Source: Chlamydiia bacterium
Lineage (GTDB): Bacteria > Chlamydiota > Chlamydiia > Chlamydiales > GCA-2402025
Reading direction: 5' to 3'
DNA: 55,429 bases
NCBI GenBank assembly: GCA_022601395.1
Contig: JAJACS010000012.1
Span: 1 to 55,429, forward strand
Below, in pieces: positions 34,673 through 43,199 of this stretch; within the stretch, counting starts at the first letter, position 1; every line of letters starts with the position of its first letter. Under the pieces are notes generated by a model that saw only the letters and a list, made by a program, of their open reading frames with translations, searched no databases and had not been told where the DNA came from. Both the position numbers and the translations under genes were made by a program.

Positions 34673-35759
34673 TTACCCAAACTCTTTTAAAAAAGCTGTA
34701 ATGAACTCATCAATCGCTCCATCCATCACATCTTGTATGTTTCCTTTCTCAAACTTCGTTCTTGTATCTTTTACAAGAGTGTATGGCTGGAAAACATAGT
34801 TTCTAATCTGAGAGCCCCAAGCGATCTCTTTTTTCTCGCCGCCTTTAATAGCCTGCTCTCTTTCAAGAACTTCTCTCTCATATAACTTAGATTTTAAAAT
34901 CTTAAAACAGGTTTCTTTGTTCTGCAATTGAGATCGTTCATTTTGACAAGATACCACAATCCCAGTAGGAATATGCGTTACTCTAACAGCAGAATCTGTA
35001 GTATTGATGTGCTGACCACCTGCGCCAGATGCCCTAAAAGTATCCACACGCACTTCATCAGGACGTATTTCGATCTGAATGTCATCTTTAATCTCTGGAG
35101 TCACATCAACAGAGGCAAAACTTGTATGTCTTTTGGCATTACTATCAAATGGAGAAATGCGAACTAGTCTATGTACCCCTTTTTCAGCTTTCGCATAGCC
35201 GTAGGCAAAAGGTCCGTGGATATTTAATGTTACACTTTTTATCCCAGCAACATCCCCATCTACAGAGTCAATGATCTCTACTTTCCACTTTCTCTTTGCA
35301 GCCCATCTTTGATACATCCGAGATAACATAAGAGCCCAGTCACAAGCTTCTGTTCCACCAGCTCCTGCATTGATCATGATAAAGCAATCTTTATCATCTA
35401 GCTCCCCAGAAAGCATCCTCTTCACTTCGAGCTCTTCAATAGCCGATGTAACAGAACTAAGTTCCTCCATCAGCTCCTCATAAAACACCTCATCCGACTC
35501 ATCAACTTCTTGAAACATCTCATTTAATGCGTCATACCGAGTATTTACATGATTAAAAGGCTCAGACCAAGATTTTATCTTATTCGCCTCTTCAATCACT
35601 CTTGTAGCTTTAATGTTATTATCCCAGAAGTCCGATGTTCCCATCTGCTCTTCTAGTTTCTTAAGCTCATCTATTTTACTAGAGAGGTCAAAGATACCCC
35701 CACATATGATGAAGCCTTTCTTTTAAGTCTTTGAGCTTTACTTTGATCTCTTCATTCAT
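34673..35759 (-). CDS. prfB: peptide chain release factor 2, with programmed +1 frameshift
   Basis: A 361-residue RF2 made from two frames: 35759-35691 (23 codons, ATG at 35759), then a skip of base 35690 and reading on from 35689 to 34673. The first frame ends at an in-frame TGA (35690-35688). The shift site GGGGG-TAT-CTT-TGA-C is the classical bacterial RF2 autoregulatory signal. The protein then carries the stop-codon tripeptide SPF (about 202-204) that reads UAA/UGA, and the GGQ loop (about 247-249) that releases the peptide. It begins the prfB-GNAT-GNAT-yebC operon. The frame after the shift alone (from the ATG at 35644) would lack 38 residues. Confidence 0.95.
35687..35702 (-). promoter_or_regulatory. 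RF2 programmed frameshift signal
   Basis: On the minus strand a Shine-Dalgarno-like GGGGG (35701-35697) lies three bases before CTT (35693-35691), followed by TGAC. Spacing and sequence equal the E. coli prfB signal. A low RF2 level makes the ribosome pause at UGA and slip +1 from CUU to UUU, which gives negative feedback. Confidence 0.93.
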
Positions 35760-36001
35760 ATTTTTAATGCCTTTTTCAAAATGTCCTTCTTTTATATAGG
35801 AAAAAAACTCAATTCGCAATGAGATTTGATTTTTCTTAAACCTACTTCTACAACAATTAAACTAAATTAAAACCAAATCATTTCTTCAATATTTTACACC
35901 TTAATCAACCCTTTACATTTAATTTCATAACTATTTAAACTACCCCCCTTACTAAGACTAAATCAAAAATCATTCAATAAAGTTTCACAATTGGAGGAAC
36001 A

Positions 36002-36367
36002 ATGGCATCAGGTATACAACAAACAGCAGTGAGAGCTGCTCAAGCAATTCAAACAAACGCGATTGCTGCAGGAAAAGTTGCTGGTCAGTGGGGATCTAAA
36101 GCAATTACAGTTCTTACAGATCTTACAAAAGCAGGTTCTGCTCACTTTATGACAGGACTAAGAGCATTTATCGAATTTGCTGGTAAAGCTGGTAATGTTG
36201 CACTAGACTACCTAAAAAGCGGTGCAAGCCAAACAGCTGCATTCTGCTCAAGGAATTCAAGAGAGATTTCCTTTATGGGTGCAGGTGCTGCAATAGCACT
36301 AGCTGTTAGCTACGTTGCATCTAGATTCATCTCAAGTGCAGCTCCAGAAGCTCCAGTTGAAGCATAA
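36002..36367 (+). CDS. small Ala-rich protein with C-terminal membrane segment
   Basis: A 121-residue protein of no family I recognise. It is rich in Ala, Gly and Ser (MASGIQQTAVRAAQAIQ...), likely amphipathic helices for residues 1-80, then one hydrophobic segment (about 91-112) and a PEAPVEA tail. It has a near-ideal GGAGGA ribosome site seven bases before the ATG and a strong terminator directly after, so it is a monocistronic and probably well-expressed gene. The basic, helical N-terminus and a single membrane segment would fit a membrane-tethered or secreted accessory protein. The function is unknown. Confidence 0.65.
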   Translation: MASGIQQTAVRAAQAIQTNAIAAGKVAGQWGSKAITVLTDLTKAGSAHFMTGLRAFIEFAGKAGNVALDYLKSGASQTAAFCSRNSREISFMGAGAAIALAVSYVASRFISSAAPEAPVEA

Positions 36368-36393
36368 GCTTCTTTCTTAGGAATCTAAAAGCT

Positions 36394-36427
36394 AAAAAGG
36401 CGATGTTTTGAAAACATCGTCTTTTTT
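36394..36427 (+). terminator. intrinsic terminator after the Ala-rich gene
   Basis: A near-perfect hairpin built on CGATGTTTT / AAAACATCG (36401-36409 and 36411-36419), extended by AAAAGG / TCTTTT pairs and followed by a T-run. It overlaps the end of the convergent gene at 36426 and may serve both. Confidence 0.85.
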
Positions 36428-38618
36428 ATTGATTCAGCTCTAATTTGATGAGGTTATTAGAAAGAGTGTAGTTCCAAAGAGGCTTTGCATCTGTGATCTT
36501 TTCTCGAATAAAGACAACCTCTCCCTCTTTATTTTTTGCAGTCAGCCTTTCTCCATCCTTTACACTGATCAAAAGATCACCATGTAAAGTCACATCTTCT
36601 GCAATAAATTCAGAGTTGCCTTGCAAATCGATCATGCAAGACTCTTTTCTCTCCACGCTGTTTTTCCAGTAGATATTCTCACAGGACCTATCGATCCCTT
36701 TATTGACAATGCGGACATTTTTAAGGATACATTTTCCCGTGTTATCAGAAAAACGCAGATTATTATCAACAACATCTCCAAGAACACTCTCAGTATGAAC
36801 AATCAGACTTCCATTTAAAGTCATACTTTTAATGTATACATCTGCAATTTCAAGCTGAAGCTCTGCGCCATAGTGAAAAAAACCACTCACAAGCTTCTGC
36901 GCAATCGTAGAGTAGAGCGGGCCAAGAGCTGGGTGATACATAAACAAAAAGGAAGGCCCTTTTTCAAGAAAATCTTCTTCGTTAGGAAGGTCTGGTATAT
37001 CAAATCCACAAAATTCTGAAAGAAGCTCCTCTGCATTCTTTAAATAGTCATAGAAACAGCCATGCGCTGTTTCTACAAGACCTGAGCCAGGAACGAACTG
37101 CTTCTTTGTTGGAGAAATCGTCTTACGTCTTTTATTAAATGTGATAAAGGTCGGAAGGTCTTTGCAAGGCTCATCTTCAATGGACTTTGTGCAAGGCTTA
37201 GAAAAGCCATCCGCAATATTTTGCATAAGCAGCTCTAGCCTTGCAACTTTTGAAACACTCTCCACCCCATTTGCATCCGAGTGTTTCATTTCCTTAAAGT
37301 TCACAAGCATCCCAGGGAATGGCAGTGACTCGGTCACCTCTTCTACAGCTTTAAGGTCAGCAAACAAGATATTTGTATTGGAAGGAAATACCGAGTAGGG
37401 CTCATCTGGATTCTTTGGAATATCCTGTACTCCAAACTTCTGAAAGTCACAGTACTCTATGTTTGAAAGAACAACAGAGTATCCATCCTCTGTTGGAACT
37501 TCCTTCAAAATGTTCATCCCTTCTGATGTTTTAACACGCCTTGAGCAAGAAGCAAAGCCAAAGGCTTTGTTCTCTTTGCAGCCAATCCCAAAAAGAGCAA
37601 GCACTCCAAGATCGACCCCTGCCATGGGGTTATTGATCTGCCTTACAATTGCTTTTTTTCTATTTTGCAGAGAAAGCCATTTAAACACTTTTTTCTTAAG
37701 AGCAAGCATCCATATAACACCATGCCCCCCTGGCTTTAAAAGGAGTTCCATGGGCTTTCTTAAGCACCATTTCCCCTCTTCTGTAAATGTAGGGACAAGT
37801 GGCTGCGTGAAAAATTTATAGCTGTCTTTCGGCCTTTGAAAACCACCTGTGTCATTCACAATCTCTTTAATCAGAGTATCGTTGCACTTCTCATTCGATG
37901 TCATTAGCGCAATAGGTGTTGTCACCTGCTCTCCAAAAAGCTTAAAGTACAAATACTCTTTTGCCCACAAATCTCGTATCATCCCTTCAAGAAGAGTTTT
38001 CCCTAAAAACTCGAGCCTTGCAGCAGGCAAATCAAAATGCGTCTTTTCATCCTGAAGGTGTAATCTATCAGCCGCACCTCCGACAGGATAAATCTCTGCC
38101 ATTTCTTTAATTGATTTGATACCAAAAATCACATCCTCTTCAATCTCAGGGGAAGCGCTTGTAAGGTCTATTCCCTCTGGAGGGTAATATTTTTCAGAGA
38201 TGTTTACTTCTTTAGGAAAGTTCCGCTCTTGTAAAAGCTTCAAAGAGCGTAGGTGGTAACCTATAACTCCTCCCTCCTTTTCATAGAAAGAATCTACATC
38301 AACAAGGTCTAAAAGAAACTTTTTAACGGCAAGCACATTCGCTAAAGCTTTTTCATCTTTAAAGGTAAGAAGATGATTTATTTGGTCCATTACAACCAGC
38401 GCATAAAGGAGATAAAGCTCTAATGAAGAAAAAGAAGAAAGAAGCTTTCTGAAGTTCTTTCTTTTAGAAAAGTAGTCCTTTACTTCTTTATGGTTTTCCA
38501 AAAAAAGTAATTTCTTTTCCAGCTCAGGTTGGAAAAGCATCCGATTAACAACAGGCTGTAATCTTTGAATCTCAGACGAAAAATCAACAGTAGGTATAGA
38601 CTTAAGAAGCTCTGACAT
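36426..38618 (-). CDS. UDP-sugar pyrophosphorylase-like protein of the chloroplast UGP3 type
   Basis: A 730-residue protein. PVGGAADRL (178-186) takes the place of the GG-GTR nucleotide loop of UDP-glucose pyrophosphorylases. ARLEFLGKTLLEGMIRDLWAKEYLYFKLFGEQVTTPIALMTS and LLLKPGGHGVIW (KPGGHG, 295-300) closely follow the pattern I recall for plant chloroplast UGP3, which makes UDP-glucose for sulfolipid. MAGVDLGVLALFGIGC and FGFASCSRR fit too. The C-terminal 200 residues look beta-helical (NGSLIVHTESVLGDVV, QGNSEFIAEDVTLHGDLLI). The product would be UDP-glucose or a similar nucleotide sugar. Resemblance to plastid genes is a recurrent chlamydial trait. The family call is firm; the substrate is not. 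Confidence 0.8.
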   Translation of the reverse strand: MSELLKSIPTVDFSSEIQRLQPVVNRMLFQPELEKKLLFLENHKEVKDYFSKRKNFRKLLSSFSSLELYLLYALVVMDQINHLLTFKDEKALANVLAVKKFLLDLVDVDSFYEKEGGVIGYHLRSLKLLQERNFPKEVNISEKYYPPEGIDLTSASPEIEEDVIFGIKSIKEMAEIYPVGGAADRLHLQDEKTHFDLPAARLEFLGKTLLEGMIRDLWAKEYLYFKLFGEQVTTPIALMTSNEKCNDTLIKEIVNDTGGFQRPKDSYKFFTQPLVPTFTEEGKWCLRKPMELLLKPGGHGVIWMLALKKKVFKWLSLQNRKKAIVRQINNPMAGVDLGVLALFGIGCKENKAFGFASCSRRVKTSEGMNILKEVPTEDGYSVVLSNIEYCDFQKFGVQDIPKNPDEPYSVFPSNTNILFADLKAVEEVTESLPFPGMLVNFKEMKHSDANGVESVSKVARLELLMQNIADGFSKPCTKSIEDEPCKDLPTFITFNKRRKTISPTKKQFVPGSGLVETAHGCFYDYLKNAEELLSEFCGFDIPDLPNEEDFLEKGPSFLFMYHPALGPLYSTIAQKLVSGFFHYGAELQLEIADVYIKSMTLNGSLIVHTESVLGDVVDNNLRFSDNTGKCILKNVRIVNKGIDRSCENIYWKNSVERKESCMIDLQGNSEFIAEDVTLHGDLLISVKDGERLTAKNKEGEVVFIREKITDAKPLWNYTLSNNLIKLELNQ

Positions 38619-38728
38619 ACTTTATGGACGGTCTCATTTTGCAAAACCGATAAATTGCCATGCCAAAGCTCTAAAACGCAAGAAAATCTCGTTTTTTCAG
38701 AAAAAACCACCCTATTTCATGTTTTTTT

Positions 38729-38758
38729 TTGACTATAAATTCAAAAGAAAGCTACAAA
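38729..38758 (+). promoter_or_regulatory. candidate promoter of the SWIB gene
   Basis: TTGACT at 38729-38734, 18-base spacer, TACAAA at 38753-38758. The start would be about 70 bases before the ATG. An AAAGGAG ribosome site precedes the gene. Confidence 0.4.
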
Positions 38759-38835
38759 CTGTCACACGAGGAAAGAAAAGATGATATAAATTTATCCTCT
38801 TAATGGAAAAAAACCTCTTTTAAAGGAGTTTTACA

Positions 38836-39090
38836 ATGACTAAAAAGAATTCTAAATTCATGCAACCAATGAAACTTAGTGACGAATTAGCTGACGTAGT
38901 GGGTAAAGGACCTATGCCTCGCACAGAAGTGACAAAGAAACTATGGGAATACATTAAAAAGCATAAAAACCAAGATCCAAATAATAGAAGAGATATCATT
39001 CCTGATGAGAAACTCGCGAAAGTGTTTGGTACAAAAAAAGCTGTGAACATGTTTCAAATGACAAAGCTTGTTAACAACCACCTTTCATAA
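38836..39090 (+). CDS. SWIB/MDM2-domain protein
   Basis: An 84-residue protein that is essentially one SWIB domain: FMQPMKLSDELADVVGKGPMPRTEVTKKLWEYIKKH, QDPNNRRDIIPDEKLAKVFGT, and FQMTKLVNNHL. SWIB is known from eukaryotic chromatin-remodelling complexes and from chlamydiae, where a stand-alone protein lies near prfB and ispD, as it does here. It may act on chromosome packing during development. It has an AAAGGAG ribosome site, its own promoter and its own terminator. Confidence 0.95.
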   Translation: MTKKNSKFMQPMKLSDELADVVGKGPMPRTEVTKKLWEYIKKHKNQDPNNRRDIIPDEKLAKVFGTKKAVNMFQMTKLVNNHLS

Positions 39091-39100
39091 GTTCTTTTTC

Positions 39101-39127
39101 AGCACCGCCTCATAAAGCGGTGCTTTT
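39101..39127 (+). terminator. intrinsic terminator after SWIB
   Basis: GCACCGC (39102-39108) pairs with GCGGTGC (39117-39123) around an eight-base loop and is followed by TTTT. It lies 11 bases after the SWIB stop. Confidence 0.85.
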
Positions 39128-39184
39128 CCCCTGCAATTTATCTCAATTTCTGCTATCCTTCTTCTAAACAATTTACTATCTATT

Positions 39185-39847
39185 ATGGACAATCATCTCT
39201 CTCTTATTTTGCTATCAGGTGGCAAAGGCCTTAGAGTGGGAGGCACGACTCCCAAGCAGTACACTCTCCTTGGAGAAAAGCCTCTTATCCTCCACAGCTT
39301 AGACACCTTTTTGAGTATTCCTCTTTTTAATGAGGTCGTAATCGTCTGCGGGAAAGAGTATAAACACTTCTTTAAAGGCTATAAATCGGCTGTTTTTGCA
39401 GAGCCAGGCAGTACAAGGCAAAGCTCCGTAAAGAACGGATTTTTGGCCCTTTCTGACAAAAACGCAGGGGTTCTCATCCACGATGGAGCTAGGCCTTTTG
39501 TGAAAAGAGAAGATATTCTAAGTCTTATCCATACGGGAGAAAGAGCAAAAGCAGCGACTCTTGCAAATAAGGCAACCTCTACAATCAAGCTTGCCGTTGG
39601 TAGCAAAGTACAAGAGACTCTAAAGAGAGAGTCTCTTTGGGAAACCCAAACACCTCAGTACTTAAGCTACGATCTCTTGAAAGAAGGAATCGAGTTTGCA
39701 GACCGTGAAAACCACACTGTTACAGATGATGTTTCATTTGCAGAGCTTCTAAACCACCCAGTAGAGCTTGTAGAAGCTTGCAAGTCCAACACGAAAGTTA
39801 CAACAGCTACCGATCTTGAAATGGCAAAACTGAAGGTAGGCTTGTGA
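39185..39847 (+). CDS. ispD: 2-C-methyl-D-erythritol 4-phosphate cytidylyltransferase
   Basis: A 220-residue enzyme of the non-mevalonate isoprenoid pathway; it couples CTP to methylerythritol phosphate. LILLSGGKGLRVGGTTPKQY is the nucleotide-binding loop. SSVKNGFLAL, VLIHDGARPFV, ATTLANKATSTIK-type strands, ETQTPQYLSYDLL and TDDVSF complete the core. It overlaps truA by four bases. The ispD-truA pair after SWIB matches Chlamydia. Confidence 0.95.
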   Translation: MDNHLSLILLSGGKGLRVGGTTPKQYTLLGEKPLILHSLDTFLSIPLFNEVVIVCGKEYKHFFKGYKSAVFAEPGSTRQSSVKNGFLALSDKNAGVLIHDGARPFVKREDILSLIHTGERAKAATLANKATSTIKLAVGSKVQETLKRESLWETQTPQYLSYDLLKEGIEFADRENHTVTDDVSFAELLNHPVELVEACKSNTKVTTATDLEMAKLKVGL

Positions 39848-40590
39848 ACAGATATAAAATCACCATTGCCTACGATGGAGAGAAATTTTCAGGCTGGCAA
39901 GTGCAGCCAAATGCCACCTCTATCCAGGAGCTTCTAGAAAGCTCCATCGAGAAAATCCTTCAAGAAAAAGCCAAGGTGATCGGTTCTGGAAGAACCGATG
40001 CTGGCGTGCACGCTCTTGCACAAGTGGCGCACTTTGAAACGGAGAAAGAGCTTGAGATCGAAAAGACCCTTTTTTCATTAAACGGTCTACTACCCCATGA
40101 GATCCGTATCTTAAAGCTTGAAAAAGTAACAAATGATTTCCATGCTAGATTCAGCGCGAAGAAAAAAACCTATCACTACCACTTGCATCTGGAAAAATTC
40201 CAAACGCCTTTTAAAAGAGGCATTAGTCTCCACGTAAAAAGACCGCTGGATATCGACCTTTTGAAGCTCGCTTGTAAAAAGTTCGAAGGAACACACAACT
40301 TTAGAGCTTTTGCGAACGAAGCGGGAAAAGGCTCTGCAAAAGCATCCCCTGTTAAAACCATCTACAGCCTCAATGCTGTAAAAGAAGAGGGTGGCTACAG
40401 GCTAGAATTCACAGGTAGCGGATTCCTGTACAAGATGGTTCGCAACATCACCGGAGCCTTAATCGAATGCGCTTCAGGCAAGCTCCATATCGAAAAGATC
40501 CCAGAGCTTCTCAAGAGCCAAGATAGAAGACTCTCTCCAAAGGCCGCTCCTGCCCATGGACTTTTCCTTGTGAAGATCGAATATGATTAA
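39844..40590 (+). CDS. truA: tRNA pseudouridine(38-40) synthase
   Basis: A 248-residue enzyme that isomerises uridines 38-40 in the anticodon stem of many tRNAs. The catalytic Asp sits in GSGRTDAGVHALAQVAHF (about 47-64), followed by FHARFSAKKKTYHYHL, and GSGFLYKMVRNITGALIE near the end. It starts at a GTG that overlaps ispD by four bases. The length is normal. Confidence 0.96.
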   Translation: MNRYKITIAYDGEKFSGWQVQPNATSIQELLESSIEKILQEKAKVIGSGRTDAGVHALAQVAHFETEKELEIEKTLFSLNGLLPHEIRILKLEKVTNDFHARFSAKKKTYHYHLHLEKFQTPFKRGISLHVKRPLDIDLLKLACKKFEGTHNFRAFANEAGKGSAKASPVKTIYSLNAVKEEGGYRLEFTGSGFLYKMVRNITGALIECASGKLHIEKIPELLKSQDRRLSPKAAPAHGLFLVKIEYD

Positions 40591-40637
40591 TCTTTATTGA
40601 AACAGCCCTTCTTGCTATGATCTGAAGCCTTAAATAT

Positions 40638-40720
40638 GCCGATGTGGCGAAATGGTAGACGCGGTAGATTCAAAATCTACTCTTAGCAATAAGGTGCTGG
40701 TTCGAGTCCGGTCATCGGCA
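40638..40720 (+). tRNA. tRNA-Leu (anticodon CAA)
   Basis: An 83-base class II tRNA. Acceptor arms are GCCGATG (40638-40644) and CATCGGC (40713-40719), with discriminator A at 40720. The anticodon stem GTAGA/TCTAC holds the loop TTCAAAA with anticodon CAA at 40671-40673, reading UUG. A long variable arm and a GGTTCGAGTCC T-arm are present. CCA is not encoded. A TATGAT at 40616-40621 may be its -10 box. Confidence 0.95.
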
Positions 40721-40721
40721 T

Positions 40722-41354
40722 TTATTTAAGTTCTTTCTTCTTCTTTCTAAAAACTCTTTTTAAATACCAAGTGATCTCAGAATGCTCCTTTTTACTGTCT
40801 GTAAATGACGCATTAAGCACATCTAAAGAGTCTGCATTTTTCAAGCTCGCTATAGCTGGTTCGTACACCTTTTTACCCTCAATGATAAGACCCTTTTCAT
40901 CAAAATTCATACGCCTTAGCATAGCGCAAGAGTATAGCCAGAAATACCCTCCCAGGATCATGAGTAGTAAAACTGCACCAAAAACTGCAAAGTAAGCACT
41001 ATACTGCTCAACATACGTAGCATAAGCAGAGTGCTTCAGCCTGAAATACTGATGCACAGTACTCAGCTGCTTGGGCATATTAACGACTCCTGCAACCACT
41101 ATAAATGTCAGGAAGCCCGTGTTTAGCTTTTTATAAGACCTAAAGTATAAAACCAAACAGGCCGCTGTATAACCAACAAGACCTATGATCAGCCCTCCAA
41201 ATATCCCCTTAAAAAACGACGAGACATAGGCATCTTTCATGATCTCTGGCTCTAGAGTTGCAAAAGTGATCACAGAAACACCTGCAATCATCATAATAGC
41301 AATATTTATCACCACTGCTATGGCCCAAAATTTTTTCGCTTTTTCACTTGTCAT
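40722..41354 (-). CDS. unknown four-segment membrane protein
   Basis: A 210-residue protein from the ATG at 41354, which has an AGAGGG site five bases upstream. Four hydrophobic segments cover about residues 9-35, 46-70, 80-98 and 122-148. A basic cytosolic tail follows (about 165-210: NFDEKGLIIEGKKVYEPAI... ending RVFRKKKKELK). I recognise no family. Its stop lies one base from the 3' end of tRNA-Leu on the other strand, which leaves no room for a terminator between them. Confidence 0.6.
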   Translation of the reverse strand: MTSEKAKKFWAIAVVINIAIMMIAGVSVITFATLEPEIMKDAYVSSFFKGIFGGLIIGLVGYTAACLVLYFRSYKKLNTGFLTFIVVAGVVNMPKQLSTVHQYFRLKHSAYATYVEQYSAYFAVFGAVLLLMILGGYFWLYSCAMLRRMNFDEKGLIIEGKKVYEPAIASLKNADSLDVLNASFTDSKKEHSEITWYLKRVFRKKKKELK

Positions 41355-41447
41355 CAGCACCCTCTACCCGCTTAGATTGCTCTTAATAAACAATAGAATA
41401 ATTATCTTTTTTCGCATAGAATAGTTCCTTAACTGAGGAGAACTCAT

Positions 41448-42116
41448 ATGGATATCCTAAGCTACGATGCTTACCTTTTTGACTTTGACGGCTTACTCGT
41501 AAACACAGAAGACCTTCACTTTATAGCCTACAAAGAGATGCTAAATAGATATAATTGTGAGCTTGTCTGGGATTTTGCGACTTACTGCTCCAATGCTCAT
41601 AAAAGCACAGAGTATCTGGCAAATGCTGTATACAAGGAGTTCCCAACTCTTTATGACAAAAGACCTGACTGGCTGAACTTGCGCGAAGAAAAACAGGAGA
41701 TCTATACAAACCTGCTTCTTAGCGGTAAAACTGAACTTATGCCTGGTGTTGAAGAGTTCTTAAACCTTTTAAAAAGTGAAAAAAAACCTCTCTTTGTTGT
41801 CACAAACTCACCAAAGACACAGGTGGAAATCATTAAAAAACAAAAGCCTGTTCTAAGTCACATAGAAACATGGATCACAAGAGAGTGCTACAAAGAATCA
41901 AAGCCCTCTCCTGATGGATACTTAACAGCTCTTAAAGCTTTTGGATCAGAAGATAATACCGTTGGATTTGAAGACACGCCAAAGGGTCTTGAATCTTTAA
42001 TCCAAACCCCCATCACACCTGTTTGCATCATTCCAAATCGTTATCCAAAACTAGAAGGCCCTCTAAAAGACAAAGCTACATGCTTTGAATCTTTTTATGA
42101 GATCATGAAGCCCTAG
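41448..42116 (+). CDS. HAD-superfamily phosphatase/phosphoglucomutase-like
   Basis: A 222-residue HAD hydrolase of the beta-phosphoglucomutase/phosphoglycolate phosphatase subgroup. Motif I is FDFDGLLVNTEDLH (catalytic Asp pair). Motif II is VVTNSP, motif III the Lys in CYKESKPSPDGYL, and motif IV GFEDTPKGL. A helical cap lies between motifs I and II. The Chlamydia map also has a phosphatase of this kind after truA. The substrate is unknown. It has a GAGGAG ribosome site. It abuts the convergent gene with no gap. Confidence 0.88.
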   Translation: MDILSYDAYLFDFDGLLVNTEDLHFIAYKEMLNRYNCELVWDFATYCSNAHKSTEYLANAVYKEFPTLYDKRPDWLNLREEKQEIYTNLLLSGKTELMPGVEEFLNLLKSEKKPLFVVTNSPKTQVEIIKKQKPVLSHIETWITRECYKESKPSPDGYLTALKAFGSEDNTVGFEDTPKGLESLIQTPITPVCIIPNRYPKLEGPLKDKATCFESFYEIMKP

Positions 42117-42938
42117 TTACCATCTCAAAAAGCCGTTAAAAGCTTGATGCCAGTTATAAAGCACTCTTCTTTTACCCGCTTTATCATAGCGCATTTGAAG
42201 GCTTATGTACGGATAAGGGTGACTGTTATCAAAGTCACGGCCTTCGTTTTTGTTATAGAGCTTGATGAAGATCTCCTTGTTATACCAAGGATTTGTAGAA
42301 ACATCTGTATCTGCAGAGGTATATCTTGAAAAAGATTTGTAGGCCTTCTCTTCTTGAGATTCATAGTAGCTGATAATGATATCTACTACTTCTTTTGGGC
42401 ATTGCTCCATCCCCTGCACATAAAAGTCCACTTCCGCACCAACAAGATGCTTTGAAGATTGATTCTTTCTAGAAGCGTCTGCATATACATTGTGAATAGG
42501 ACATCTATGCCCACATGTAATCACAACTTTTTTTTGCGTCTTTTCTTGGATATAGTTTAGAAGGTCTATCAGTACGGGATAGATGAACTCTTTTTCTTCT
42601 TTCACAGGGAGGGAGTGTTTATCGTATCCCCCACAATCAAAATGGCAAATAGCATTTTTTGTGTTTTTGTTCAGAGTAACCGGAGGATTCTTTGCACTGC
42701 CTCTGCAACGGAAATACTCTTTGGTAATTCTTGGGTGATTCCCTATCATGTGCTTTTCAAAAGAGTAGGGCTCTCTTTTTCTTTTTTTGGGAGTTTCAAT
42801 AGACAGAAAGTTTTCACCTTTGAGTCTATAAATCTCTTCTGCTTTAGCATTGACTCTGCGCATTCTGTCTTGCTCTGACCTTTCAAGCCCAGAGCAAGCT
42901 GTAAGAAGAGCTAAAAGAATGTAGTGATAATAGCGCAT
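42117..42938 (-). CDS. lipoprotein with M15-type peptidase fold
   Basis: A 273-residue protein with a lipoprotein signal MRYYHYILLALLTAC (lipobox Cys15). The C-terminal half has ITCGHRCPIHNVYA...SSKHLVGAEVDFYV, the layout of M15A D-Ala-D-Ala carboxypeptidases/endopeptidases (G-R-x-H-N..S-H--G-A-D), with candidate zinc ligands His164 and Asp171. The family's final His would lie in YNWHQAFNG near the end. It would trim peptide cross-bridges of the thin chlamydial peptidoglycan. The middle has several cysteines (78, 98, 102, 142, 146) that may form disulfides. Confidence 0.75.
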   Translation of the reverse strand: MRYYHYILLALLTACSGLERSEQDRMRRVNAKAEEIYRLKGENFLSIETPKKRKREPYSFEKHMIGNHPRITKEYFRCRGSAKNPPVTLNKNTKNAICHFDCGGYDKHSLPVKEEKEFIYPVLIDLLNYIQEKTQKKVVITCGHRCPIHNVYADASRKNQSSKHLVGAEVDFYVQGMEQCPKEVVDIIISYYESQEEKAYKSFSRYTSADTDVSTNPWYNKEIFIKLYNKNEGRDFDNSHPYPYISLQMRYDKAGKRRVLYNWHQAFNGFLRW

Positions 42939-43159
42939 ACTCTATGCCTTAAACTGTGTTCTGATGGCCTATATAGCAATTTCAGGCAATTCTGAAAAGA
43001 TCCAAACATTCAAATTGCATACAAGTAACACATTTCTTTAAACTCAAGTTTATTTAATAAAAGCACTTCAAATTAAGAAATCATAATACATTATCTAATA
43101 CTTTATTTTTTAAAATTACATTATCAGCAAAACCAATGTTTTAATATTCAATTCTAGCG

Positions 43160-43165
43160 TATAAT
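43160..43165 (+). promoter_or_regulatory. -10 box for the first DUF818 hydrolase gene
   Basis: A perfect TATAAT 35 bases before the ATG at 43200; no convincing -35 box is visible 16-18 bases upstream. The surrounding 240 bases (42950-43190) are very AT-rich. I see no other gene or RNA in them. Confidence 0.4.
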
Positions 43166-43199
43166 TTCAGCTTAAATTAACTCGAAAAGGTGGTTTATC

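Noticed and set aside
35644..35759. prfB looking truncated or frameshifted as if a pseudogene
   Set aside because: The break is the canonical GGGGG-TAT-CTT-TGA-C recoding site, and both parts are intact.
42940..43159. Possible small RNA or mobile-element remnant in an AT-rich gap
   Set aside because: No hairpin with T-run, no tRNA-like fold, no terminal repeats and no target duplication could be seen.
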